From NCBI GenBank assembly GCA_031278735.1, contig JAITJU010000100.1, positions 1-17,501 on the forward strand: a DNA stretch of 17,501 bases, in the 5' to 3' direction. This document shows, in pieces, positions 1 to 7,152 of this stretch. Below the pieces are notes generated by a model, which was given only the letters and a program-made list of their open reading frames with translations, ran no database searches and was not told the origin of the DNA. How positions within the stretch are numbered: the first letter of the stretch is position 1; each line of letters opens with the position of its first letter. This DNA comes from Zoogloeaceae bacterium. Lineage in GTDB: Bacteria > Pseudomonadota > Gammaproteobacteria > Burkholderiales > Rhodocyclaceae. The position numbers were made by a program, and so were the translations under genes.

Positions 1-115
1 GGTCACTTCCATTGCATATGGCATTCATGCGATTGCCCTGGCCGGAATGCCGGTTCATGAAGATTGCCTGCCGTCGTTTCCGCAGGCGCGCTTTTGGCGA
101 GCGGCAAGCGCATGA
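1..115 (+). CDS. C-terminal end of an unidentified protein (5' partial)
   Basis: Reading from base 2, the plus strand is open for 37 codons and stops at TGA 113-115. It gives a normal-looking mixed sequence (VTSIAYGIHAIALAGM and onward, ending FWRAASA). The stop lies three bases before a strong hairpin terminator that also closes the opposing minus-strand gene, which is what a convergent gene pair would look like. I do not recognise the family, and the fragment is too short to assign. The minus-strand reading of the same bases would have to run through the terminator, so it is less likely. The call rests on frame and context only. Confidence 0.35.
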   Translation, partial: VTSIAYGIHAIALAGMPVHEDCLPSFPQARFWRAASA

Positions 116-156
116 AAAATCCGCCGCGCTTTCTCGATGAAAGCCGCGGCGGATTG
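113..156 (-). terminator. Rho-independent terminator of the 187-741 gene
   Basis: A perfect 11-bp inverted repeat (118-128 AATCCGCCGCG, 145-155 CGCGGCGGATT) encloses a second 5-bp stem (129-133 with 139-143), a 5-base loop and one bulged C at 144. On the minus strand the hairpin is followed directly by five T (complement of 115-119). This is a classic intrinsic terminator for minus-strand transcription. The plus strand has no T run after the stem, so it would work less well for the facing gene. Confidence 0.85.
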
Positions 157-186
157 CTGGAAAGTCTCGTGCGGGGATGATGGAAA

Positions 187-741
187 TCAGGCGGCAAGCG
201 CGCTGCGTGTCGTGCCTGCGCCTTGCGTCAGCGCCGGACCGGCGTCTTGGCGGGAAGCCGCCGTATCGTCCCGGCGAATGTCTTCCTGTTGCGTTTGGCG
301 TTCGACTTCCTGCCGGAGCGCATTGCTTGTTTCCGGCGTTTCGGGCGCATTCACCGCGAGGGCAGGGGCATTGCCGTTGCCAGCTTCTGGCGCGACGGGC
401 GCAACAGATGCCGTCGCCTGCGCCACGCCCTGACTGGCTGCCGTCGAAGGCGCGTCGGCAAGCGTGGCGGCAGGTGTGACGGGTGGCGCGACGCCAAGGC
501 TCGCGGTCGTGGTTTCCTGATTTTGCGCCACGTTCTGTTGTATGCCTGCCGCTGCGCCTTGCTCTGCCGCCAGACGGGTTTGCGCTTCCGCGCTGATGCT
601 TACGCGCGTACTCGCCGGAATCAGGGGGCTGGCATTCTCCGCGTTCGGGTTGCCTCTATCCGCGAGCGCGTTGCTTTGCCCTGCACCGGGAAGAAGACCA
701 TTGTCCGCTGGCGTTTGCAGACCGATATGTGCGATGTCCAT
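187..741 (-). CDS. Ala/Thr/Gln-rich hypothetical protein
   Basis: This encodes 184 residues starting at ATG 741-739. The composition is biased to Ala, Thr, Gln and Pro, with no transmembrane segment, no signal peptide and almost no aromatic residues, so most of it is probably disordered. A short stretch near residues 44-57 (STRVSISAEAQTRL) resembles the 'VSIS..A' linkers seen in small motility or phage-type proteins, but this is too weak to name a family. A sigma70-like promoter (779-806) lies just upstream and an intrinsic terminator (113-156) just downstream, so it is probably a single-gene transcript separate from relA. The start codon has only a weak GGA about 9 bases upstream. Function unknown. 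Confidence 0.65.
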   Translation of the reverse strand: MDIAHIGLQTPADNGLLPGAGQSNALADRGNPNAENASPLIPASTRVSISAEAQTRLAAEQGAAAGIQQNVAQNQETTTASLGVAPPVTPAATLADAPSTAASQGVAQATASVAPVAPEAGNGNAPALAVNAPETPETSNALRQEVERQTQQEDIRRDDTAASRQDAGPALTQGAGTTRSALAA

Positions 742-778
742 GATGCGAATCCAGAAAAGAAGTTCAAGTGTCCTTTAT

Positions 779-806
779 ATGATAGACCAACAGGGCGCTT
801 TTGCAA
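779..806 (-). promoter_or_regulatory. Putative sigma70 promoter of the 187-741 gene
   Basis: On the minus strand TTGCAA (complement of 801-806) is followed by a 16-bp spacer and TATCAT (complement of 779-784). It sits about 38 bases upstream of the ATG at 741 and downstream of the relA stop, which fits independent transcription of the small gene. It was identified by eye only. Confidence 0.45.
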
Positions 807-897
807 TCCACGCGGGGATGAGATGAGCGCGAAGAAAAGAGCCTCTTGTCCTGCCGTCTGCTGTTCCGGCTGTAATTGAAATTGCGGCGCTTGCCCG

Positions 898-3108
898 TCA
901 TCTGCGCCGTGCCGCGACGACGCCCTTGACCATATGGATCGTGTCCAGGGTGTGTTGCAGTTGCGCGAGGTTTTTGACTTCCACCGTGAAGGCCATGCGC
1001 GCCTTGCCTTGTCTGGACTGGGTGTTGACGCCGGTGACGTTGATCTTGCCCTTGGCGAAGATTTCGGAAATGTCGCGCAGCAGTCCTTGGCGGTCATGCG
1101 CGTCCACGATGATGTCGGCGGCAAACAGACCATCCGTCTCTGCGTTGCCCCATTCCGTTTCGATGACGCGTTCGGGATGCAATGCGGCCAGATGTTGAAA
1201 GTTGGGGCAATCGACGCGATGAATGGAAACCCCCTTGCCGCGCGTGACGAATCCTTCGATGGCGTCCGGCGGCGTGGGTTTGCAGCAGCGGGCAAGCTGG
1301 GTGAGCAGGCGGTCTACGCCGACGATCAGGATGCCTTTGGGGTTTTCCGTCGGGCGGCGCACGGCCACCGCCATTTCTTGCGTGGAGTCGACAGGGGATT
1401 CGCCGCGCGCGCTGGCCTGAAACTGGCGCAAGTTGAGTTCGTTGCGGGCGGCGGCGACAAAGATATCCTCCGCCTTGGCGAACCCCAGACGCTTGGCGAT
1501 TTCTTCGACATTGGCACCGCCTTGCCCCAGGCGCTGCAATTCGCGGGCGATCAGCGCCTTGCCCTCGCTCAGGGTTTCTTCCAGCGCCCGCGTGGCAAAC
1601 CATTGCCGCACTTTTGTCCGTGCGCCTTTGGTATGCAGGTAGTTGGCGGCGACGTTCAACCAGTCGCGGGACGGGCCGCCCTGTTTGGCCGTGACGATTT
1701 CTATGCGTTGCCCGGTTTTCAGGGGGGTATTCAGCGGCGACAACGCGCCATCTATTTTTGCGCCCCGGCAGCGATGTCCCAGGTCGGAATGTACGCGATA
1801 GGCAAAATCCAGCGGCGTTGCGCCGCGCGGCAGGTCGACGACACGACCCTGCGGCGTGAGGACGTAAATGGTCTCATCCAGCGCGGCTTCCTTGTAGTGA
1901 CGCACCCAGTCGGAGCTATCAGCCACTTCTTCCTTCCAGGTGAGCAACTGGCGCAGCCAGGCGATTTTCGCGTCATAGCCGTCCCCCGCGCCCTGTTGTT
2001 TGCCTTCCTTGTACCGCCAATGCGCGGCGATGCCCAGCTCGGCGTGGCGGTGCATCTCCCATGTGCGAATCTGCACTTCCAGCGAACGACCGTCCGGACA
2101 ATGCACGGCGGTGTGCAGCGAGCGGTAGTCGTTGCTCTTGGGATTGGAGATGTAGTCGTCGAATTCCTTGGGGATGGGCATCCACAGGTTGTGCACAATA
2201 CCCAGCGCGGTATAGCAATCCTTGATGTTGTCGACGATGACGCGCAAGGCGCGAATGTCATATACATCGGTAAATTCCAGATTCTTTTTCCGCATCTTGT
2301 TCCAGATGCTGTAAATGTGCTTGGGGCGTCCGTAGACTTCCGCCGTGATGCCCAGATCGGCCAGTTCGCGCTTTACCTGCTCAATGGCTGCGGCAATGAA
2401 CTGCTCACGCTCCAGGCGGGTTTCATCGAGCATTTTGGCGATTTTTCGGTACGTGTCGGGGTGGAGGAAGCGAAAGGACATGTCTTCCAGTTCCCACTTG
2501 AGTTCCCAGACCCCCAGACGATTGGCGAGCGGGGAATAGAGTTCCAGCGTCTCGCGCGCGATCACGGCGCGCAGTTCGCCCGGATGCGCCGCGTAGTAAC
2601 GCAGCGTCTGAGTGCGCGAAGCCAGGCGCAGCAGCACCACGCGAATATCCTCGACCATGGCCAGCAGCATCTTGCGGAGGATTTCGACCTGGGCGCGGGT
2701 TTCCTGCGCGTTCTTGCTGCCGGTTTTATCAGCGGCGACAAAGCTGCGGGCGATGGGACGCAGACGGTTCAGGCTGGACATGCCGCGTACGAGGCGGGCG
2801 ACATCCGCGCCGAAACGCTCATCCAGCGATTTGGCGGCTTCTTCGTCGTGGGCGGGAACGGCAAAGAGCAAGGCGGCAATGCGCGAATCGGCGTCCAGCT
2901 TCAAGCCCGCGATGATGAATGCAATCCCCATCGCGTGGGGCCAAACGCCTTCGCCGCTGCCCAGATTCGCATCGGCGTAAATTTCGCGGGCAAAGTCCAG
3001 CGCTGCCGCCAGACGCCCGGATTCACGCGCGTTCAGATCATCCGCGAGCAGACGCAGGGAATTCGGGTCATCTCCTTGTGCGGCGACGGAATGTACGACG
3101 GAAACCAT
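898..3108 (-). CDS. relA: GTP pyrophosphokinase (RelA-type (p)ppGpp synthetase)
   Basis: This 736-residue protein has the long RelA/SpoT architecture: N-terminal HD-like region (about 40-190), synthetase domain (about 240-370), TGS domain (412-473, starting ETIYVLTPQGRVVDLPRG), a zinc-finger-like CC region and a C-terminal ACT domain (about 665-736). It transfers pyrophosphate from ATP to GDP or GTP on ribosomes stalled with uncharged tRNA. Two features mark a monofunctional synthetase. The position that reads HD in SpoT/Rel hydrolases is degenerate (RIAALLFAVPAHDEE near 76-90), and the synthetase carries the acidic EFDD motif (315-318) instead of RxKD. The start is ATG 3108-3106 with a weak ribosome site. 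It lies 203 bp downstream of rpoS on the same strand. A second SpoT-type enzyme would be expected elsewhere to degrade ppGpp. Confidence 0.96.
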   Translation of the reverse strand: MVSVVHSVAAQGDDPNSLRLLADDLNARESGRLAAALDFAREIYADANLGSGEGVWPHAMGIAFIIAGLKLDADSRIAALLFAVPAHDEEAAKSLDERFGADVARLVRGMSSLNRLRPIARSFVAADKTGSKNAQETRAQVEILRKMLLAMVEDIRVVLLRLASRTQTLRYYAAHPGELRAVIARETLELYSPLANRLGVWELKWELEDMSFRFLHPDTYRKIAKMLDETRLEREQFIAAAIEQVKRELADLGITAEVYGRPKHIYSIWNKMRKKNLEFTDVYDIRALRVIVDNIKDCYTALGIVHNLWMPIPKEFDDYISNPKSNDYRSLHTAVHCPDGRSLEVQIRTWEMHRHAELGIAAHWRYKEGKQQGAGDGYDAKIAWLRQLLTWKEEVADSSDWVRHYKEAALDETIYVLTPQGRVVDLPRGATPLDFAYRVHSDLGHRCRGAKIDGALSPLNTPLKTGQRIEIVTAKQGGPSRDWLNVAANYLHTKGARTKVRQWFATRALEETLSEGKALIARELQRLGQGGANVEEIAKRLGFAKAEDIFVAAARNELNLRQFQASARGESPVDSTQEMAVAVRRPTENPKGILIVGVDRLLTQLARCCKPTPPDAIEGFVTRGKGVSIHRVDCPNFQHLAALHPERVIETEWGNAETDGLFAADIIVDAHDRQGLLRDISEIFAKGKINVTGVNTQSRQGKARMAFTVEVKNLAQLQHTLDTIHMVKGVVAARRR

Positions 3109-3169
3109 TTTTTCAGAGGTCAGCGGTCAAATGTTTCAAGAGTCAAGCGGTGCGGATGACAGGAGGCGG

Positions 3170-3175
3170 AGTATA
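3170..3175 (-). promoter_or_regulatory. Possible -10 element for relA
   Basis: TATACT on the minus strand lies about 60 bases upstream of the relA ATG, in the 203-bp rpoS-relA gap. No convincing -35 hexamer is found at 16-18 bp, so this is a weak call. Confidence 0.25.
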
Positions 3176-3281
3176 AACGACAGGAGCGCGGCGGGCGATC
3201 GGCGGCAACAGAACGCTGGCGGCATCGGGGCTTGCGGGCGAATATTCAGGCGCGCCCAGCGCAAGTGTAAAGAATGGGGCA

Positions 3282-3309
3282 GGGCGGGGCGCGTCAATTT
3301 ACGCCGCCC
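3282..3309 (-). terminator. Possible hairpin after rpoS
   Basis: Directly after the rpoS stop, the minus strand has GGGCG and GCGT pairing with ACGC and CGCCC around an AAATTG loop, with a 4-base bulge (GCCC). A GC-rich hairpin here could end or attenuate the operon transcript. No T run follows, so it is not a standard intrinsic terminator. Confidence 0.3.
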
Positions 3310-3311
3310 GG

Positions 3312-4298
3312 CTACAGCAGGTTTTCCTGGGTGATGCCGCCGCGCTTCAGGAGACCGCGCAGGTGTTCGAGGCTTTCCGTCTGAATCTGGCGCACTCGTT
3401 CATGGGTGAGGCCAAGGTCGGCGGCAATGCGATCCAGGGAGGCGACTTCGTGATTATTCAGCCCGTAGCGCCGCTCAATGATTTGCAGTTGGCGTTCGGT
3501 CAATTGTCCCAGCCATTCCTGAACGAGACGGCTGGTTTCCGTACTTTGCAAAACCGCCTCCGGGTTGACGCCGCTTTCGTCGGCAATGAAATCGACCACG
3601 GAATGCAGGGGGTCGATTTCCAGCGGCGCGTCCAGTGAGGCGATGCGCTCATTCAGATAAAGAATGCGCCGGATGGCGGCAGGCGATTTTTCCAGAAGGT
3701 GCGCCACCTGCTCAATGGTGCGTTCACGCGAGGCTTCCGGTTCCAGGTAGCGCATGGCGCGCAACACCATGTTGATTTCCTTCACCACATGCACTGGCAG
3801 CCGTATGGTGCGCGCCTGATTCATGATGCCGCGCTCAATGGATTGCCGTATCCACCAGGTCGCATAGGTGGAAAAACGGAAACCGCGTTCCGGATCAAAT
3901 TTTTCCAGCGCGTGAATCAGTCCCAGATTGCCTTCTTCCACCAGATCCAGCAGGGGAATGCCCCGGTTCAGGTAGTGTTTAGCGATACTGACCACCAGAC
4001 GCAGATTGTACTCAATCATTTTCTGTCGCGCCGCGAAATCGCCGGCGCGCATCTTGCGGGTGATTGCCAGTTCTTCTTCCGAACTCAGCAGCGGCTTGTC
4101 GCTAATCTGGCTGAGATAAAGGCGTGTCACATCCTCGAACAGATCCGCCGTTTCCTCATCCGCGCCAGGGGTGATTTTTTTATCGGTTGTGCCTATCTTT
4201 CCTTCCGCTTCGTCTTCCACGTCCAGCGGCAGTTGCGACAACAGGCTTTCCTCGCCGCCATCGGCGTCGTTTTCCAGAAAGTTGTCTGGATCATTCAT
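3312..4298 (-). CDS. rpoS: RNA polymerase sigma factor RpoS (sigma-38)
   Basis: This 328-residue group 1/2 sigma factor has an acidic N-terminus and region 1.2 near residues 57-87 (DVTRLYLSQI). Region 2 follows (about 95-165), with the core-binding GIPLLDLVEEGNLGLIHALE and the -10-reading FSTYATWWIRQSIER segments. Region 3 and region 4.2 come next, the latter ending in the helix-turn-helix LGLTHERVRQIQTESLEHLR. Its length matches RpoS rather than the much longer RpoD. Its place after nlpD in the surE-pcm-nlpD-rpoS run is the classic RpoS locus, and this settles the call. The ATG overlaps the nlpD stop by 4 bp (ATGA), so translation is probably coupled. It directs RNA polymerase to stationary-phase and general stress promoters. 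In enterobacteria the main rpoS promoter lies inside nlpD; I could not identify one here. Confidence 0.95.
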   Translation of the reverse strand: MNDPDNFLENDADGGEESLLSQLPLDVEDEAEGKIGTTDKKITPGADEETADLFEDVTRLYLSQISDKPLLSSEEELAITRKMRAGDFAARQKMIEYNLRLVVSIAKHYLNRGIPLLDLVEEGNLGLIHALEKFDPERGFRFSTYATWWIRQSIERGIMNQARTIRLPVHVVKEINMVLRAMRYLEPEASRERTIEQVAHLLEKSPAAIRRILYLNERIASLDAPLEIDPLHSVVDFIADESGVNPEAVLQSTETSRLVQEWLGQLTERQLQIIERRYGLNNHEVASLDRIAADLGLTHERVRQIQTESLEHLRGLLKRGGITQENLL

Positions 4299-5173
4299 TT
4301 CTTCGGCAAATAATTGAGCGGATCGACCGGGTCTCCCTGGCGGCGCACTTCAAAATGCAGCTTGACGGTGGTGCTGTCCGTCTGGCCCATTTCGGCAATT
4401 TTCTGGTTTCGCTTTACTTCCTGCTGTTCCTTGACCAGAATTTTTCGATTGTGCGCATAGGCGGTAAGAAAATTCCCGCTGTGCTTGATGATGACGAGGT
4501 TGCCATAGCCCCGCAGACCACTGCCGGTATATACCACCTTGCCGTCTGAGGCCGCCAGCACCGGATCGCCCGCCTTGCCCGCAATATCGATTCCCTTGCT
4601 TTCCGCGCTGTAGGCGCTTACTACCTTGCCATTGGCCGGCCATGCCCAAACGCCGGACGCGGGCGTCGCGGAAGCGATCGGCGCGGCAGGCGTTTTCGTT
4701 GTCGCGCCAGCCGCCGTTGTCGTCGCGGGTTTTTGCATGTTGGCGTAGAGCGCGTCCGAATACGGTTCCTTGTTGACGCGCGGTTCGCGCTTGAAGGTGT
4801 CGGTATTGGCGACCGGCGGCGGCGATGTGCCTTCCAGGGGGCGTTGCTCGACGCTTGCGTCCGCGATTACCGGCGCGGTCGTGGCGGCGGTGCCTTCCGG
4901 CGGCTGCACACGCAAAACCTGACCAATGCTGATGATGTAGGGGTCGGTGATGTAGTTCCAAGCCGCGATGTCACGGTAATCCTGCCCATTTTCCAGCGCG
5001 ATGCCATAGAGGGTTTCCCCTTTTATGACTGTGTGATAGCCGGGGCTTGTCGCCTGCGGCATGGAACGTCCGATGGTTGAATGGTCGACGACCGGCGCGG
5101 GCGTGGGGCTGACGCAGCCCGCGAGCAACGAAAGCGCCAGCGCAAACGGAACAAATACAGAGGAGATTTTCAT
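4295..5173 (-). CDS. nlpD: NlpD-type murein hydrolase activator lipoprotein
   Basis: This 292-residue protein has a lipoprotein signal peptide with lipobox LLAGC (Cys20), a LysM peptidoglycan-binding domain (about 45-90), a Pro/Ala/Thr-rich linker (about 92-180) and a C-terminal LytM/M23 domain (about 185-287). The catalytic zinc site is degenerate: the usual HxGxD entry reads SKGIDIAG, so the first histidine is lost, as in enterobacterial NlpD. It should therefore activate an amidase such as AmiC at the septum, not cleave peptidoglycan itself. Outer-membrane anchoring is expected from the lipid. Its start overlaps the pcm stop and its stop overlaps the rpoS start, both as ATGA. Confidence 0.93.
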   Translation of the reverse strand: MKISSVFVPFALALSLLAGCVSPTPAPVVDHSTIGRSMPQATSPGYHTVIKGETLYGIALENGQDYRDIAAWNYITDPYIISIGQVLRVQPPEGTAATTAPVIADASVEQRPLEGTSPPPVANTDTFKREPRVNKEPYSDALYANMQKPATTTAAGATTKTPAAPIASATPASGVWAWPANGKVVSAYSAESKGIDIAGKAGDPVLAASDGKVVYTGSGLRGYGNLVIIKHSGNFLTAYAHNRKILVKEQQEVKRNQKIAEMGQTDSTTVKLHFEVRRQGDPVDPLNYLPKK

Positions 5174-5841
5174 TCGACACCTGTCAATAAAGGAACAAAA
5201 CGAACAGATTCCAGCCGGGTTTCACTGAATCCCTGCGACGTTTTCTGAATCCGGTAAAGATACTGTTCGCTCCCTCCGACTGGCAAGAGCAAAACACCAT
5301 CCATTACCAATTGACGCAACAATTCCTGCGGCACGGCGAGCGCGGCGGCGGCGGCGATGATGCCGTCGAACGGCGCGGCTTCCGGCCATCCTTGGTTGCC
5401 GTCGGCGTGTCTGAGACGCGCCCTGTTTCTCGGCATTTGCGCCAGATTCTTCCGCGCCCGGCGCAGCAGCGACTTATTGCGCTCCACCGCGTATACATCG
5501 TACCCCAAATATTCCAGCAACGCTGTCTGATAACCGCAACCCGCACCGATTTCCAGCACTTTCCCACCGCTGTCCTTTTGGCTTTCGCAGAGGATTTCAA
5601 GCATACGCGCCACGATATAGGGTTGGGAAATGGTCTGGCCGGAAACCCCCAGCGGCAAGGCCGTATCTTCATAGGCGCGCGAAGCAAGGGCTTCTTCCAC
5701 GAAAATGTGGCGCGGAATGGTCGCCATTGCCGCCAACACCGGCTCGTTCTTGATGCCCTGCGCGCGCAGACGTTCCACCATGCGCGCGCGCGTTCGCCGG
5801 GAAGTCATGCCAATGCCCGCAAGCGATGAAGACGAGTTCAT
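5170..5841 (-). CDS. pcm: Protein-L-isoaspartate O-methyltransferase
   Basis: This 223-residue cytosolic enzyme methylates L-isoaspartyl residues that form in aging proteins, using S-adenosylmethionine, to start their repair. Seen in the sequence are the family signature SGQTISQP (67-74) and the SAM-binding motif I VLEIGAGCGYQTALL (about 95-109), followed by an acidic residue at the end of strand 2 (YAVERN). I chose ATG 5841-5839 because it overlaps the surE stop as ATGA and gives the normal family length. The open frame extends to 5985, but that extension lies inside surE and is Arg/Gly-rich shadow sequence. Translation is probably coupled to surE and nlpD. Confidence 0.94.
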   Translation of the reverse strand: MNSSSSLAGIGMTSRRTRARMVERLRAQGIKNEPVLAAMATIPRHIFVEEALASRAYEDTALPLGVSGQTISQPYIVARMLEILCESQKDSGGKVLEIGAGCGYQTALLEYLGYDVYAVERNKSLLRRARKNLAQMPRNRARLRHADGNQGWPEAAPFDGIIAAAAALAVPQELLRQLVMDGVLLLPVGGSEQYLYRIQKTSQGFSETRLESVRFVPLLTGVE

Positions 5842-6578
5842 GCCAGCCAGGCGCGAATGCGGGCAAGTTGTTGTTGATGGGTGAGATCGATCTGCAGGGG
5901 CGTGACGGAGACAAAATTCGTGGCCACCGCGTGAAAATCCGTGCCTTCGCCCGCATCCTGCGCCGCGCCCGCCGCGCCTACCCAATACATGCTTTCATTG
6001 CGCGGCGAAGTCATCCGGATTACCGGCTCCGCCTTGTGGCGTTTCCCCAGGCGAGTGACGAGCGTCCCCGCCAGTTGCGCGTAAGGAATATCCGGCACAT
6101 TGACGTTCAACAGCACCGGTTCTGGAATTGGCGCGTCAATGAAATGTTCCGCCAATTGCCGCGCAATCCGGCCTGCCGTTGAAAAATGAACGGCTTCCTT
6201 GCTGGCGACGGAAATGGCCAGAGAGGGAATTCCCAGCAAATAACCTTCGGTCGCGGCAGCGACCGTACCGGAATAAAGCGTGTCGTCGCCCATGTTGGCG
6301 CCGTGATTGATGCCGGAGATCACCATGTCCGGCAATCGCTCCAACATGCCGGTTACCGCCAGATGCACACAATCTGTGGGTGTGCCGTTGACGAAATAAA
6401 ACCCATTGTGCGCCTGACGCAGGGAAAGCGGACGATCCAGCGTCAGGGAATTGCTGGCGCCGGAACGATCCCGCTCCGGCGCCACCACGACGATTTCTCC
6501 TATGCCATGCAATGATTCCGCCAAACACGCAATGCCTGGAGCGAAATAACCATCATCATTACAAAGAAGAATTCTCAT
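5838..6578 (-). CDS. surE: 5'/3'-nucleotidase SurE
   Basis: This 246-residue survival protein E is a divalent-metal-dependent nucleoside monophosphate phosphatase. The metal-site motif CNDDG (6-10) is at the extreme N-terminus. It is followed by SGASNSLTLDRPL, by GTPTDCVHLA and by VISGINHGANMGDDTLYSGT, which are the conserved SurE blocks lining the active site. I chose ATG 6578-6576; a TTG just before it is in frame, but starting at ATG puts the N-terminus at MRILL as in the family. The ribosome site is weak. It is the first gene of the ATGA-coupled run to rpoS, and only 33 bp separate it from the upstream H-NS-like gene. No promoter fits in that gap, so transcription may enter from upstream or from within that gene. 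Confidence 0.95.
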   Translation of the reverse strand: MRILLCNDDGYFAPGIACLAESLHGIGEIVVVAPERDRSGASNSLTLDRPLSLRQAHNGFYFVNGTPTDCVHLAVTGMLERLPDMVISGINHGANMGDDTLYSGTVAAATEGYLLGIPSLAISVASKEAVHFSTAGRIARQLAEHFIDAPIPEPVLLNVNVPDIPYAQLAGTLVTRLGKRHKAEPVIRMTSPRNESMYWVGAAGAAQDAGEGTDFHAVATNFVSVTPLQIDLTHQQQLARIRAWLA

Positions 6579-6611
6579 CAAACCAGCGCATTAAATCAGG
6601 GAACGATTTGA

Positions 6612-6917
6612 TTACACCTTGATCTGCGCCAGCGTGCCGCCATTTGCCAACCAGGCTTCAACCCATTTGGGTTTGCGGCCACGGCCAGACCATACATCAT
6701 TGGCATTCTGAGGGTGGCGATATTTGATTTCCACCACGCCGCCGCGGCGGGGGGCTTCAGACAGAATGTCACTCAGGGAGAAACCGCGCGCTTGCGCCAG
6801 CGCTTCCAATTCGCGGCGAACCTTTGAGCGTTCAGCCGCTTCACGGCGTTTGATTTCTCTGGGGATTTCACGCAACAACGACTTCAGATCAACAAGACCA
6901 AGGGTCGAAATATCCAT
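6612..6917 (-). CDS. H-NS family nucleoid-associated protein
   Basis: This 101-residue protein has an N-terminal charged oligomerisation region (about 1-50, with coiled-coil character) and a C-terminal H-NS DNA-binding domain (about 62-101). The AT-hook-like motif reads VWSGRGRKPKWVEAWL (75-90). Such proteins bind AT-rich, often horizontally acquired DNA and silence it. The start ATG 6917-6915 has a very good ribosome site (AAGGAGC about 6 bases upstream) and a likely promoter at 6948-6975. Longer open frame upstream lacks such a site. It is co-directional with surE, 33 bp away, with no terminator between, so read-through into the rpoS operon is possible. It belongs to the BpH3/HvrA-like betaproteobacterial branch by motif, not to enterobacterial H-NS itself. 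Confidence 0.93.
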   Translation of the reverse strand: MDISTLGLVDLKSLLREIPREIKRREAAERSKVRRELEALAQARGFSLSDILSEAPRRGGVVEIKYRHPQNANDVWSGRGRKPKWVEAWLANGGTLAQIKV

Positions 6918-6947
6918 AACAGCTCCTTTCGTTAAAAGCTTCGCAAG

Positions 6948-6975
6948 TCTATAAAAATACCCGGCGCTTTGCAAG
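6948..6975 (-). promoter_or_regulatory. Putative promoter of the H-NS-like gene
   Basis: On the minus strand CTTGCA (complement of 6970-6975), a 16-bp spacer and TATAGA (complement of 6948-6953) lie about 30 bases upstream of the ATG. The segment is AT-rich compared with its surroundings. Confidence 0.4.
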
Positions 6976-7090
6976 CGTTTCGTGAAATTTGAATGTGGCC
7001 TCGGAACAAGCGCGCAAAATCCGGAAATCAGCGAGGGCGACGGCGGTCTGCTTGCCGCGCTGAAATTCCAGTGGAATGAATGTTTTCCGT

Positions 7091-7117
7091 TTGGACATCC
7101 TGCTTTTCCTCTACAAT
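7091..7117 (+). promoter_or_regulatory. Possible promoter of the MscS-family gene
   Basis: TTGGAC (7091-7096) and TACAAT (7112-7117) are separated by 15 bp, slightly short of ideal. They lie 35 bases upstream of the ATG at 7153. The site falls in the 235-bp divergent gap shared with the H-NS-like gene. Confidence 0.35.
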
Positions 7118-7152
7118 GCGTCTCCAGCTCCTCTTTTTCTGCGCATGAAATC

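Noticed and set aside
3..197. 64-codon minus-strand frame at the left edge
   Set aside because: It runs straight through the strong terminator hairpin at 118-155.
621..1295. 224-codon minus-strand frame across the relA end and the next gene
   Set aside because: It overlaps the ACT domain of relA and the start of the 187-741 gene in another frame, and the product is Arg/Ser/Pro-rich shadow.
934..3159. 741-codon open frame on the plus strand
   Set aside because: It is exactly antisense to relA, whose domains and motifs are clear; GC-rich coding DNA often leaves such long antisense frames.
6982..7152. 57-codon N-terminal extension of the MscS gene
   Set aside because: It covers the likely promoter, is not membrane-like or signal-like, and family-type sequence begins after 7153.
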